In this document: piece after piece, positions 35,045 to 44,394 of the stretch | Layout: each line of letters starts with the position of its first letter | How positions within the stretch are numbered: the stretch's first letter is position 1 | NCBI RefSeq assembly: GCF_001305295.1 | Contig: NZ_LJSI01000044.1 | Coordinates: 1 to 64,000 of the forward strand | Length of the DNA: 64,000 nt | DNA from: Neptunomonas antarctica | GTDB taxonomy: Bacteria; Pseudomonadota; Gammaproteobacteria; Pseudomonadales; Balneatricaceae | Direction: 5' to 3' | Notes under the pieces: model-generated | The model's input: only the letters and a program-made list of their open reading frames with translations | Database searches by the model: none | What the model was told of the DNA's origin: nothing | Program-made: the position numbers and the translations under genes

Positions 35045-35986
35045 CTACATTGAATGCTGCCCCGCCTGGCGTATTATCGACTTTTTTATCCAGCGATGCA
35101 TCAGGTCGTGGTGGTCTCTGGCGTGCCAGTACAGGTAAAAAGGTAGCGGCTCGCCTTTTAGCTCTGGCGGCAATATCTTGGTTACGACGGCCCTGCCTTG
35201 TGATATTTTCGCGATCAGATTAGTAGGCAGCATGAACAGCAGATCGGTTTTTTCACAAAAATCAGCCACGCTCATAAAGCTACTCAGACGCAGCACTGTG
35301 TTTCGTGTTTTTCCCATTTCCCGTAGCCGGTCATCCATAATCGCAGGGCCTTTACCGGTAATCGATATGAATCCATGCCGGGCAGACAGATATTCCTCCA
35401 ACGTAATCTCTTTGCTTGCTAGAGGGTGATGCTCGCCCATTATCAGCGCGGTATCTGTTACATCCAACATTACCCGATGAAATTGATCTTCCGCTATCAA
35501 TGGCGCGAGACCGGAGATTGCAAAATGAATATCCCCTCTTGAAAGCATTTCAAAATAATCGGCGGGTCGTGAATCCAGTTCCACCTGCATTTCAGGCGCT
35601 TCCTGGCGCATCACTGCTAATAAATCAGGTATATAGAGGGCTGTTTCTAAATCGGGCCCTGCAATTTTAACGATTTGCTTAGAGGTTTTAGGGCTAAATT
35701 CAGGTTCTGAAATAATATGGCTGACACTTTGCAGTAAGGTTTTCAGGTCGCCGATTATCTGTGTTGCTCTTACGGACAGGTCGTACCCTTCTGTACTTCT
35801 TACCAGTAATGGATCTGAAAAAGTGCTCCGTAACCGCTGTAAAGCACGGCTCACAGCTGGCTGGCTCATATGCAGCCTTTCTGCTGCTTTTGTGACTTGT
35901 TTTTCATCTAACAGGGCCTCAAGCACTACCAGAAGATTGAGGTCTACCGATCTTAAATTCACTTTACGCATACTTACCATCATCAA
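35045..35986 (-). CDS. LysR-family transcriptional regulator
   Basis: Up to 313 residues; the exact start among the clustered ATGs (35986 to 35971) is unclear, as ribosome sites are weak. The N-terminal winged HTH is textbook: VDLNLLVVLEALLDEKQVTK, AAERLHMSQPAVSRALQRL, FSDPLLVRSTEGYDLS. The C-terminal part is a LysR effector domain. It is divergent from the cytochrome b561-yceI pair (about 163 bp between starts), so it may regulate that pair. The effector is unknown. Confidence 0.9.
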   Translation of the reverse strand: MMMVSMRKVNLRSVDLNLLVVLEALLDEKQVTKAAERLHMSQPAVSRALQRLRSTFSDPLLVRSTEGYDLSVRATQIIGDLKTLLQSVSHIISEPEFSPKTSKQIVKIAGPDLETALYIPDLLAVMRQEAPEMQVELDSRPADYFEMLSRGDIHFAISGLAPLIAEDQFHRVMLDVTDTALIMGEHHPLASKEITLEEYLSARHGFISITGKGPAIMDDRLREMGKTRNTVLRLSSFMSVADFCEKTDLLFMLPTNLIAKISQGRAVVTKILPPELKGEPLPFYLYWHARDHHDLMHRWIKKSIIRQAGQHSM

Positions 35987-36149
35987 AATGCATTAGATGA
36001 ATTCATTATGCACCTTTATACTGTATCCATCAAAATGTGCTGACAGCACTGATGCGATATACCGTAAAACTTGCGAACTAATATGAACAGTAAGAGTCTG
36101 ATTTTTTTATCTATCAGGCATTTTTGGCAACACAAGCAACGAGATAACA

Positions 36150-36719
36150 ATGGCGTTAATAAAAGCAGTGCGTAATCAAACAACCCACTATGGCTGGGGC
36201 TCCATTGCGCTGCACTGGCTAATGGCATTAGCCATTATGGGTATGTACCCTCTTGGCCTGTATATAGACTCCTTAACTTACTACGACCCAGAATACACAA
36301 CGGTCCCAAACTGGCATAAAAGCATCGGTATTCTGGTCGCCATTTTTCTTATAATCAGGCTTGGATGGAAAGCTATAAACCCTCAGCCAACACCTATTGA
36401 ATCACATTCAGATCTTATCAAACGGATAACTAAACTGGGCCATGCAGGGCTTTATCTGGTATTGATCACTGTTTTAATCTCCGGATACCTTATTTCTACG
36501 GCCGATGGACGCGCCATTAGTGTCTTTGACTGGTTTAGCGTACCTGCTTTACCTGAGCTTGTTGAAAACCAGGAAGATATTGCCGGCGAAATTCATTTTA
36601 TCGTGGCCACTACGCTTATTTCATTCACGGCTTTACATGCTATCGCTGCACTTAAACATCACTTTATCGATAAAGACTCAACACTCAACAGAATGTTGGG
36701 AATCAAGGAGACTCCATGA
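36150..36719 (+). CDS. Cytochrome b561
   Basis: 189 residues, four membrane segments. Histidines fit a di-haem b561 (ALHWLMALAIMG, NWHKSIGILVAIFLIIRLGW, KLGHAGLYLVLITVLISGY, HFIVATTLISFTALHAIAAL). It transfers electrons between quinol and periplasmic partners, including superoxide in the CybB family. It overlaps yceI by 4 nt (ATGA), a pairing common in proteobacteria. Confidence 0.9.
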   Translation: MALIKAVRNQTTHYGWGSIALHWLMALAIMGMYPLGLYIDSLTYYDPEYTTVPNWHKSIGILVAIFLIIRLGWKAINPQPTPIESHSDLIKRITKLGHAGLYLVLITVLISGYLISTADGRAISVFDWFSVPALPELVENQEDIAGEIHFIVATTLISFTALHAIAALKHHFIDKDSTLNRMLGIKETP

Positions 36720-37294
36720 ATACATATCTTAAAACAACGTTGGCACTGGGCGGTTTAGTTCTGGCGGCAACGCCTGTCTACGCAGCTGACTATGTTATTG
36801 ACTCTAAAGGTGCTCATGCGGCTATTGAATTTCGTATTAGCCATTTAGGTATTGGCTGGGTAAGTGGCCGCTTCAATACATTTGATGGTCAATTCAGCTA
36901 CGATGCAGAGCAACCCAACAATTCAACCGTATCGGTTAATATTGATACAAGTAGCGTCGATTCAAATCATGCTGAACGCGATAAACACATTCGCAGCGGT
37001 GATTTTCTGGATGTTAAAGCATTCCCTACGGCTAAGTTTGTTAGCACGCAATACACTGATAATGGTGATGGGTCTGCATCTCTGATGGGAGACCTGACAC
37101 TACACGGCGTGACTAAGCCTGTGGTATTGGCTGTTACTAAAGGCGGTGAAGGAAAAGATCCCTGGGGTGGTTTCCGTGTAGGTTTTGAAGGCTCTGCTGA
37201 AATCCAGCTGAAAGATTTTGATATCAGCTACAATTTAGGCCCAGCCTCTGAAACGCTCTACCTTACTCTGACTGTTGAAGGTGTTCGCCAGTAA
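36716..37294 (+). CDS. yceI: YceI-family periplasmic lipid-binding protein
   Basis: 192 residues. A signal peptide is cleaved near VYAADY. The YceI lipocalin-like fold is recognised from DYVIDSKGAHAAIEFRISHL, VSVNIDTSSVDSNHAERDKH, LRSGDFLDV-type and DLTLHGVTKPVVLAV. The family binds polyisoprenoids or long lipids in the periplasm. It is translationally coupled to cytochrome b561, suggesting isoprenoid-quinone handling. A bidirectional terminator follows. Confidence 0.93.
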   Translation: MNTYLKTTLALGGLVLAATPVYAADYVIDSKGAHAAIEFRISHLGIGWVSGRFNTFDGQFSYDAEQPNNSTVSVNIDTSSVDSNHAERDKHIRSGDFLDVKAFPTAKFVSTQYTDNGDGSASLMGDLTLHGVTKPVVLAVTKGGEGKDPWGGFRVGFEGSAEIQLKDFDISYNLGPASETLYLTLTVEGVRQ

Positions 37295-37310
37295 ACTGAT
37301 AACAGATAAT

Positions 37311-37354
37311 AAAAAGGCACCCCAAGGTATATATATAACCTAAGGTGCCTTTTT
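37311..37354. terminator. Bidirectional terminator
   Basis: AAAAAGGCACC and GGTGCCTTTTT arms around an AT-rich loop, between convergent yceI and the peroxiredoxin gene. It serves both strands. Confidence 0.85.
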
Positions 37355-37379
37355 AATGCTTACAACGCTATATCAGATG

Positions 37380-37853
37380 TTACAACGCAGCAAGAACCGC
37401 TTCTGCTTTACTGACTTCGAACTGTTTTGGCGCTTCAACATTTAATTGTTTCACAACACCATTATCGATAATCATCGCATAACGTTGTGAACGCATACCG
37501 CCGAAATCACCGGTTTCCATTTCAAGACCTAGCGCTTTGGTAAAAGCACCGGCACCATCAGCAATCATAGTGATGGCTTCTGCATTCTGCTGTTCACCCC
37601 ATGCACGCATAACAAATGCATCGTTTACGGAGATACAGGCGATCATATCAACGCCTTTTGCTTTAATCTCGTCTGCGAGAACAACAAACCCTGGTAGATG
37701 ATGCGCAGAACAGGTTGGCGTAAAAGCGCCGGGAACCGCAAATAGAACTACTTTTTTACCTGCGAATAATGTATCCGCTGTGGTTGCTTCCTGACCATCC
37801 TTTGTCACCAGCGTTACAGATACTGCTGGAATCGAGTTTCCTAATTGAATCAT
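37380..37853 (-). CDS. Peroxiredoxin (Prx5-type)
   Basis: 157 residues from the ATG at 37853 with GGAG upstream; an upstream in-frame Met is not needed. The thioredoxin-like fold has the peroxidatic Cys48 in AVPGAFTPTCSAHHLPGF, the Prx5 signature, plus GGMRSQRYAMIIDNG with the conserved Arg. It reduces H2O2 and alkyl hydroperoxides in the cytoplasm. It is preceded by the DUF3465 gene 60 bp upstream on the same strand. The C-terminus ends shortly after FEVSKAEAVLAAL, with no fused glutaredoxin. Confidence 0.94.
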   Translation of the reverse strand: MIQLGNSIPAVSVTLVTKDGQEATTADTLFAGKKVVLFAVPGAFTPTCSAHHLPGFVVLADEIKAKGVDMIACISVNDAFVMRAWGEQQNAEAITMIADGAGAFTKALGLEMETGDFGGMRSQRYAMIIDNGVVKQLNVEAPKQFEVSKAEAVLAAL

Positions 37854-37913
37854 GATAATCTCCACAAGTGTGACCGTCATTTTAATCAAATTTCACTCAA
37901 ACAAACAGGAATT

Positions 37914-38432
37914 TTATTGGTAACGCTGCCCGTTCAGCTCTATCCATCCAGCGACATGTCGATTTGCCGGATCATGATGCGTCCAATGCACGACGCCACC
38001 TTTTTTATTCCACTCGTACTCACCCTTAAATCGGATTAAACCACCTACTTTCAAGGCGTTAACTCTTGGCGCCAGATCAATATTATGAGCAATCAGGATG
38101 GTTTGAGTCGGGTTTATTTTCACTATAAAGCGCTGATGCTGAGAGCCATTTGTATCATCCGGAAGTACTTTTACGACCGTCCCCTGCGCACTGATAATAA
38201 TATCACTTTGCTTATTCCTGAATGCTGCTTCAATGTCACCCTGCGATGAGTCTGCTATCGCTGTATTGCTTGCCGATTGTTGAGTTGAATTAGCTGTCCC
38301 GACGTCCTGCTTAATCAGGTTTCCCGACCCGTATTCATTGGCTACCCAAACCAGACCTAATACAGCAATAAGAAGGATACGTAGTTTAGAGCTAAGTTTA
38401 GAACTAAATTTAGGGCTAAGCGGTATTTTCAC
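37914..38432 (-). CDS. DUF3465-family protein
   Basis: 172 residues. A single N-terminal membrane anchor or signal (about 17-32, ILLIAVLGLVWVA) precedes a Ser/Thr/Gln-rich linker and a small conserved domain. The family's invariant stretch is visible: HQRFIVKI, ILIAHNIDLAPRVNALKVG, YEWNKKGGVVHWTHHDP, RHVAGWIELNGQRYQ. It is probably periplasmic with an OB-like fold. The His-rich WTHHDP motif suggests a catalytic or metal role, but none is established. Located just upstream of the peroxiredoxin gene. Confidence 0.85.
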   Translation of the reverse strand: MKIPLSPKFSSKLSSKLRILLIAVLGLVWVANEYGSGNLIKQDVGTANSTQQSASNTAIADSSQGDIEAAFRNKQSDIIISAQGTVVKVLPDDTNGSQHQRFIVKINPTQTILIAHNIDLAPRVNALKVGGLIRFKGEYEWNKKGGVVHWTHHDPANRHVAGWIELNGQRYQ

Positions 38433-38514
38433 AAATTATTCCTTTTACTAAAAAGCAGCCTATAGAATGTTAAGCTATATAAAATGAGATCAATATTAAA
38501 AGGGTATAACGCGT

Positions 38515-39132
38515 ATGCATAATCCTATTATTGCCATCGCTTTGGCAACTCTAAGGAAACACCCGACAGGTTTTGATGAATACACCCTCATTAAAGCGGC
38601 CGAGTTTGCAGGGATTTTTGACGCGATCAATTCACCGCCTGAATTAGCACTGTTTCAGAAACATTTCTTAACAATGAATGCACTTTATCAGCTGCAGGCT
38701 TCTTTCTGGGAAGACGAACAGCTGTATCTCTCAATCTCGGCCATGCACATTTATTTGGAAAGCCATCTGGAAACACATTTGGAAACGCAGCACATAAACG
38801 CGGCTGATTTTATTTCAAGCGATACCACCACACAAACGCTGCCTCAGCAAAGCCGTAATGAAGCACTGAGCTCTTATTATCTGGATTGGTCACAGTATGA
38901 CAATGCCGATGAAGCCTCCGTTTCCCAGTTACTGAACAGTTTCTGGGAGCGGTTTCTCAACCCACAACAATACAATGAAGCATTAGCCGTATTGGAAATA
39001 TCAGAGCAGTCTCCTGATAAAATCACTATCAAACGACAATTCCGCCAGTTAGCCGCTCAGCATCATCCCGATAAAGGCGGAGATCCGGATACGTTTATTG
39101 CCATACGTGAAGCCTATGAGCTGCTTACGTGA
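38515..39132 (+). CDS. DnaJ-related protein
   Basis: 205 residues. An N-terminal DNAJ-related domain (NPIIAIALATLRKHPTGFDE, YTLIKAAEFAGIF, LFQKHFLTMNALYQLQASF) precedes a C-terminal J domain with AQHHPDKGGDPDTFIAIREA. It is a gammaproteobacterial DnaK co-chaperone of uncertain client. No signal peptide. The spacer residues 85-130 are low complexity (SHLETHLETQ). Confidence 0.88.
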   Translation: MHNPIIAIALATLRKHPTGFDEYTLIKAAEFAGIFDAINSPPELALFQKHFLTMNALYQLQASFWEDEQLYLSISAMHIYLESHLETHLETQHINAADFISSDTTTQTLPQQSRNEALSSYYLDWSQYDNADEASVSQLLNSFWERFLNPQQYNEALAVLEISEQSPDKITIKRQFRQLAAQHHPDKGGDPDTFIAIREAYELLT

Positions 39133-39146
39133 TGCTGGCTGCCAGG

Positions 39147-40070
39147 CTATTCGATTAACCGAATCCGTTCAAATCGGGCAAAACGCGGTTTACCGTATCG
39201 GGTTTTACCGTTAAACCTATAAGTGATGGTGCTGCCGATATCAGGAGGAGCCTGTCGTTCGGCGTCACTGAAACCACTTCCTATTCTAAATCTCATGCCC
39301 TCTTTATCTTCGACAAGTAGCGCACCGAGCATTCCTTTATATTTACCTTTTCCCGGCAACCATTCGACAACTTGCGCTTCTGCATCCTCATATCCCTTTA
39401 GTTTCAGAAGATCATGCGTACGTTTCGCTTGGTAGAGCCCTGCGCCGCGATAAAGCATCACACCTTCTGCACCTTTTGCCGTCCAATCAGTCAATTGCTG
39501 CTCAAGTGCCCGGGACGAGCTAAAAGGTAAAATGTCGACCGCTTGAATATGTGTTTGTGCCATCGACGCGACCCATTTTTCTAAAACAGCGCGACGCTGC
39601 TCATACGTACCGGGATAATGAGGAAGATCAAACAGGTAAAACTTAACGGCGCGCCAACTTTCTTCATCTGCCTGTAAGCTACGCGCAATCCCCGATACAC
39701 GGTCAAATTGTTGTCGCTCAATCCACAACTCACCTTCCATGGCGATAGTCGGTAACGCTTGCGTGAACCATGCCGGCGCATGAATAGGATTGCCCTGTCG
39801 GGTTAATAGCTGCTGCCCATCCCAGTAACCCCGGACACCGTCCAATTTTTCGGCATACCAGTATCCTTTCAGATCAATATGCAGTTCATCTGGATCAAGG
39901 CTTTCTGCCAGCTGCAAAGGAGGAATATTGCTTATTTCACTCACTGTCGCCCAGGCAGAACACGCCGTGAATGTGCCCAGTGCCAACAAAGGCAGACTCA
40001 ATAAGAGTTTTTGTGTTGTATTTTCAGAGCAATACTTTTTAATAACGCTCTTTTTAAAAGATAAGTACAT
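39147..40070 (-). CDS. Periplasmic ATP-dependent DNA ligase (LigE-type)
   Basis: 307 residues. An N-terminal signal sequence (LLLSLPLLALGTFTACSAWA) directs export. The nucleotidyltransferase motif I, EKLDGVRGYW, holds the adenylated lysine; motifs EGELW, EGVMLYR and LKLKGY follow, then a short OB-fold (TYRFNGKTRYGKPRFARFER). This minimal size and exported form matches bacterial Lig E enzymes, thought to act on extracellular or incoming DNA. No DNA-uptake gene is linked. The start has a long N-terminal extension before the hydrophobic core (about 20 residues). Confidence 0.9.
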   Translation of the reverse strand: MYLSFKKSVIKKYCSENTTQKLLLSLPLLALGTFTACSAWATVSEISNIPPLQLAESLDPDELHIDLKGYWYAEKLDGVRGYWDGQQLLTRQGNPIHAPAWFTQALPTIAMEGELWIERQQFDRVSGIARSLQADEESWRAVKFYLFDLPHYPGTYEQRRAVLEKWVASMAQTHIQAVDILPFSSSRALEQQLTDWTAKGAEGVMLYRGAGLYQAKRTHDLLKLKGYEDAEAQVVEWLPGKGKYKGMLGALLVEDKEGMRFRIGSGFSDAERQAPPDIGSTITYRFNGKTRYGKPRFARFERIRLIE

Positions 40071-40121
40071 AAAACCATCCTTGGTTAGTGGACTATTTTT
40101 ACGGCATTCTTTTTGACTTTT

Positions 40122-43100
40122 TTAAGACAGTCTTTTACGACTGTCTACACCATAAAACAGCGCAAAAAGTACGGGCACAACAAACAGCGTAAGGATAGTC
40201 GCAAAACCTAATCCGAACATAATCGTGACGGCCATTGGTTCAAAAAATACATCAGATAACAACGGAATCATACCTAAAATTGTTGTAATGGCGGCCATCG
40301 CTACCGGCCTTACACGGCTAACCGCCGCGTCCTGAATAGCCTGCAACCATGAAACCCCCTCCTCGTCTTCTAAGCGTTTGATCTCTTCGACCAGCACAAT
40401 GCCGTTTTTAATCTGCATTCCAACCAAACTAAGAATAGCGAGTAACGCCGTAAAGCTAAAAGGAGCGCCCATTACAATCAACCCCCATGTCACACCAATA
40501 ATCACCAACGGTACGGTTAACCACACTGCCATTGTCTGTTTCATTGAATTAAACATGAACACGGTGATAACAAACATCAGCAAAATGCCTAGTGGAAATG
40601 GCGTAAACACGGCTTTGTTGGCTTTTTGTTGCGCTTCGTACTCCCCTCCCCATTCAAGCTCGTAGCCGGCGGGTAACGGTAAGGCTTCTACTTTGCTTCG
40701 TAATTTACCGAGCAGGTCGACGGCTGTGATATCACTCACTGGGTTAGGATCAGCCATAACTGAGAGTGTACGCTTACGGTCGCGGCGCTTAATTAACGGA
40801 TCTTCCCAGGCTATTTCAAATGATTTAACGACCTGCCCAATACTGATATAAGCACGCTGTGCCGGACTATAAATCTGTAGGTTTTTCAGCCCTTCTACGC
40901 CCTCTTTTTCAGACGCAGGAGACGCTAAAACGATAGGCAACTGATCTGCTCCATCTCGATACATGCCAATCGTCAGGCCATTCACGTTCATTTTTAATGC
41001 ATTATTCAGATCCGTTTCACTGATACCCAAACGTCGACCTTCGGCTTCATCATAAACCGGACGCAGCACCTTGGTACGTGAGCGCCAATCCTGATCAACA
41101 TTAATAGCCTCTGACTCTGCATTAAAAATTGCAGTCACCTGAGCAGCCAATCTACGCAATTCATCGGGATCGGGGCCTTTTAATCGAGCTTCAATTTTAG
41201 CTTTAGTGGAAGGCCCGATAGATACCTGCGTAAATTTTGTAAAAGCCTGTGGATACTCTTCCTGCAAAATATGCTGAACACGCTGGATAGTCGGTTCAAG
41301 ATCTTCATAAGTGTCCGTTTGTAAAATCACCTGAGCATAGCTCGCAAAATTTCGCTCCGGGCTATAGGTCAGCATAAACCGATCGGCACCACGACCAATG
41401 GTACTCACTACTTTATCAATATTCGGTAATGTCAGAATGCGCTGCTCTAACTGCTTGATATCGGCTTCCGTAGCACGAATATCGCTACCTTGTGGTAACC
41501 AATAATCCACCAGCACCAAGGGTAAGGAGGTCGAGGGGAAAAAACCCTGTTTTACGTATTTAAAGCCATAGACTGATCCCATCAGAATACCCACTAACAG
41601 CAGCAGAGTCGTCCAGCGAAATCGCAGCGAAACGTTCAATAATGATCGATAACCCTGATAGATAATGCCTTTATAGGGATCGATATCAGGTAGCTTTTCC
41701 GATTCAGATACTGCTGATATAGGTTTATCTTTAAACACCAGATAACAGAAAAAAGGCGTGATAGTGACCGCCATTATCCAGCTCAGTAATAATGAAATAA
41801 ACAGCACCCAGAATAAGCTGCTGGTGAATTCGCCACTGGCATCAGGTGACAAACCAATAGGCGCAAACGCAGTAATAGCGATGACCGTGGCTCCCAACAA
41901 AGGCCAACGGGTATTGTTGACGATTTTATTAGCCGCCTGCATCCGCGTTAACCCGCGCTGCATGCCGATAATCACCCCTTCGGTGATAACAATGGCATTA
42001 TCAACCAGCATTCCCAGTGCAATAATCAGCGCGCCTAATGAGATGCGATGTAACTCAATCCCAGTGATACGCATGACAATAAAAGTCCCCAGAATAGTGA
42101 GCAACAAGACAGCACTCATCAAGACACCGGGCCCAACACCCATCGACACCAATAGCACGATCACCACAATAGCAACGGCTTGTGCCAGACTAATCAGGAA
42201 GTCATTAACCGAGGCCTCAACCTGAGCAGGCTGGTTATAGATGTAGTCGAGTTGCATCCCTACGGGACGAGCGTACTCAAGTTCAGCCATGCGTTGTGTA
42301 ATCGCATGGCCTACATCCACCACATTAACACCAGCGGTAAACGAGACATTAACCGTGAGTGCGGAGTCGCCATTAAATCGATACAGATGAGTAGGCGGAT
42401 CAATATATTCTTTTTTGATATGAGCGACATCTACCAGATGAACAAGCTCTCCATTGGTCTCGCCTAGCAAAATTCCGCCTAAGCCTGCCGCTAGCTGCCC
42501 GGTATCACTCACAGGACTGATACGGATATATTCACTGCCAACCTTAATACTGCCGGCATCACCGACCAGATTATGCGTACTGAGAACCTGCTGTAAGGCC
42601 GTTACAGAAAAACCAGAGGCGGCTAATCGAGCGCGATCAATCGTTATGGTTATCTGTTCATAACGCTTGCCACCCACAATGACTTTGCTGACACCAGGAA
42701 CCAACACCAATTCACGCTTTAGAAAATCTGAATAATCTGACAGCTGCTTGTAGTCATACCCCTGCCCTGTAACTGACATAAAAATGCCATACACATCACT
42801 GAAATCATCAATAATCTGCGGCGGTGTAACGCCCGATGGCAAGAAAGGTGTCAGATCGTTAACTTTTCTGCGCATTTCATCCCAGATTTGCGCGAGGTCA
42901 TCTTTACGGTAGATGCTTTTCATCGTCACTTTTATCTGAGAAAAGCCCGCACTAGAGGTGGATGTTATTTCATCCACGTAAGGTAATTGCTGGATCGCAT
43001 TCTCCAGCACCAAAGTTACCTCCTCTTCAACTTCAAGCGGAGAAGCGCCGGGATACGCGGTATTAATCAGCGCTTCTTTGATGGTAAAAGCAGGATCTTC

Positions 43101-43205
43101 AAGACGTCCTAGCCCCGTAAATGAAAAGATTCCACCGAGTATCAGGAGAACTACCATCATCCATGTAATCGTCGTATGACGGATACTGTATTCAGCCAGA
43201 TTCAT
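40122..43205 (-). CDS. RND efflux pump inner-membrane transporter
   Basis: 1027 residues from the ATG at 43205 (AGGAAGG upstream). It has the usual RND duplication, with TM1 at 12-32 and TM groups at about 330-520 and 850-1010. The proton-relay segment reads GMLVDNAIVITEGV, with Asn where AcrB has its second Asp; this is the variant seen in TriC-like transporters. It exports a hydrophobic or toxic compound with the adjacent periplasmic adaptor. No outer-membrane channel gene is present, so a TolC-type partner encoded elsewhere is needed. It lies 13 bp after the adaptor gene. Confidence 0.95.
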   Translation of the reverse strand: MNLAEYSIRHTTITWMMVVLLILGGIFSFTGLGRLEDPAFTIKEALINTAYPGASPLEVEEEVTLVLENAIQQLPYVDEITSTSSAGFSQIKVTMKSIYRKDDLAQIWDEMRRKVNDLTPFLPSGVTPPQIIDDFSDVYGIFMSVTGQGYDYKQLSDYSDFLKRELVLVPGVSKVIVGGKRYEQITITIDRARLAASGFSVTALQQVLSTHNLVGDAGSIKVGSEYIRISPVSDTGQLAAGLGGILLGETNGELVHLVDVAHIKKEYIDPPTHLYRFNGDSALTVNVSFTAGVNVVDVGHAITQRMAELEYARPVGMQLDYIYNQPAQVEASVNDFLISLAQAVAIVVIVLLVSMGVGPGVLMSAVLLLTILGTFIVMRITGIELHRISLGALIIALGMLVDNAIVITEGVIIGMQRGLTRMQAANKIVNNTRWPLLGATVIAITAFAPIGLSPDASGEFTSSLFWVLFISLLLSWIMAVTITPFFCYLVFKDKPISAVSESEKLPDIDPYKGIIYQGYRSLLNVSLRFRWTTLLLLVGILMGSVYGFKYVKQGFFPSTSLPLVLVDYWLPQGSDIRATEADIKQLEQRILTLPNIDKVVSTIGRGADRFMLTYSPERNFASYAQVILQTDTYEDLEPTIQRVQHILQEEYPQAFTKFTQVSIGPSTKAKIEARLKGPDPDELRRLAAQVTAIFNAESEAINVDQDWRSRTKVLRPVYDEAEGRRLGISETDLNNALKMNVNGLTIGMYRDGADQLPIVLASPASEKEGVEGLKNLQIYSPAQRAYISIGQVVKSFEIAWEDPLIKRRDRKRTLSVMADPNPVSDITAVDLLGKLRSKVEALPLPAGYELEWGGEYEAQQKANKAVFTPFPLGILLMFVITVFMFNSMKQTMAVWLTVPLVIIGVTWGLIVMGAPFSFTALLAILSLVGMQIKNGIVLVEEIKRLEDEEGVSWLQAIQDAAVSRVRPVAMAAITTILGMIPLLSDVFFEPMAVTIMFGLGFATILTLFVVPVLFALFYGVDSRKRLS

Positions 43206-43218
43206 TGTTATGCCTTCC

Positions 43219-44304
43219 TTATAATCCGCGTTCTTTTTCGATAGCACGGACTTTTTGATCTGGTTGAATATAAGCGACACCTGCTGTCACAATGCGGTCA
43301 CCCGATGAGATGCCATTAATCAGTATTGTCTCACCTATGATTCGTAGCGTAGAAACCTGGACCAACTCAGTTCGCATCTGCGTATTTAAACGCCACACAA
43401 AGGTTTGAGACTCTTTCTCAAAAACAGCACTTAACGGCACACTAACCGCCGTGCCGCTTGGCTCACCCAGCAAAACACCCGTCAGATCTAATTCGATACT
43501 GGCCGACATCCCGGGTAATATCCGGAACGTCTCTGGCTTAACCATGCTAAAGACCACGCGATAGGTACGCGTTACGGCATCCGGGACGGAGTCATGTTTT
43601 TTGTAGCAGGCCGTAAATGACTGCTCAGATTGACTCTCGAATCTCACCTCAGCACAGGCGCTTTTAGCATCGACCTTAGGGTCAAGTTGCGTTAACAGCC
43701 CTTCAGGCACGCTGAAGTTAATATCGATTTCATGGGTATCCTGTAACTCAATCACGGGCACCTGCGCTTGCACTGACTGAAAATTTTCGATATCAACACG
43801 CCCAATTACACCATCAAAAGGAGCAAGTAATGTCGTGTAACTTAAGTTATCAGTTGCTGTCGCTAGCGCGGCGGCGGCGGCCTTTAAATTAGCACGTGCT
43901 TCATCCAGCTTTGTCTGGCTGGCGTATTTTTTCTGTAGCAGCGATTCTATCTGTGTAAACTGAATGCGTGCCAAATCATAACGCGCGCGACGATCTGCCA
44001 ACGCATTATTGAAATCGGCCTGATCTAAGCGGGCAAGCACATCACCTTTTTTAACAGCCGTACCGGCAATTACCGGGAGCTCTCTTAACTGCCCTGATAC
44101 ACGAAATGCCAGCGCCGAATGCCTTGATGCTTCAATGGTCGCGGGAAAAACCCGTTTCATGTTAACCGCTGCAGACTCTGCTATCGCAATGCGGGTCGGC
44201 CTGATCAACTCCACTACTTCTTGCGTCGACGACGCTGACTTATCACACCCAGCAAGCACAAACCCAGTCAATATTAGAATCGAAATTTTGAGTATAATTT
44301 TCAT
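43219..44304 (-). CDS. RND efflux periplasmic adaptor lipoprotein
   Basis: 361 residues from the ATG at 44304. A lipoprotein signal (ILILTGFVLAGCDKS) places the Cys near residue 20. A barrel-sandwich hybrid half (SALAFRVSGQLRELPVIAGT, VKKGDVLARLD), a helical hairpin, then the second half (LLAPFDGVIGRVDIENFQSV) and beta-barrel domains follow. It bridges the RND transporter and outer-membrane channel. Earlier in-frame starts would run into the divergent tetR gene and lack ribosome sites. A dyad at 44319-44336 lies 15 bp upstream of the start. Confidence 0.93.
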   Translation of the reverse strand: MKIILKISILILTGFVLAGCDKSASSTQEVVELIRPTRIAIAESAAVNMKRVFPATIEASRHSALAFRVSGQLRELPVIAGTAVKKGDVLARLDQADFNNALADRRARYDLARIQFTQIESLLQKKYASQTKLDEARANLKAAAAALATATDNLSYTTLLAPFDGVIGRVDIENFQSVQAQVPVIELQDTHEIDINFSVPEGLLTQLDPKVDAKSACAEVRFESQSEQSFTACYKKHDSVPDAVTRTYRVVFSMVKPETFRILPGMSASIELDLTGVLLGEPSGTAVSVPLSAVFEKESQTFVWRLNTQMRTELVQVSTLRIIGETILINGISSGDRIVTAGVAYIQPDQKVRAIEKERGL

Positions 44305-44318
44305 TACATAAGCCATAA

Positions 44319-44336
44319 ACATTCGTGAATGAATGT
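44319..44336. promoter_or_regulatory. AcrR-like operator dyad
   Basis: ACATTCGTGAATGAATGT contains the perfect dyad CATTC-GT-GAATG and resembles the AcrR/TtgR box (ACATT..TGAATGT). It lies between the divergent RND operon and tetR, so it is the probable autoregulatory and efflux operator. Confidence 0.6.
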
Positions 44337-44394
44337 ATTTTATCTTATATAATTCAAACCTCAAAGGTATATATAACGGTACAAGCAGTAAGAT

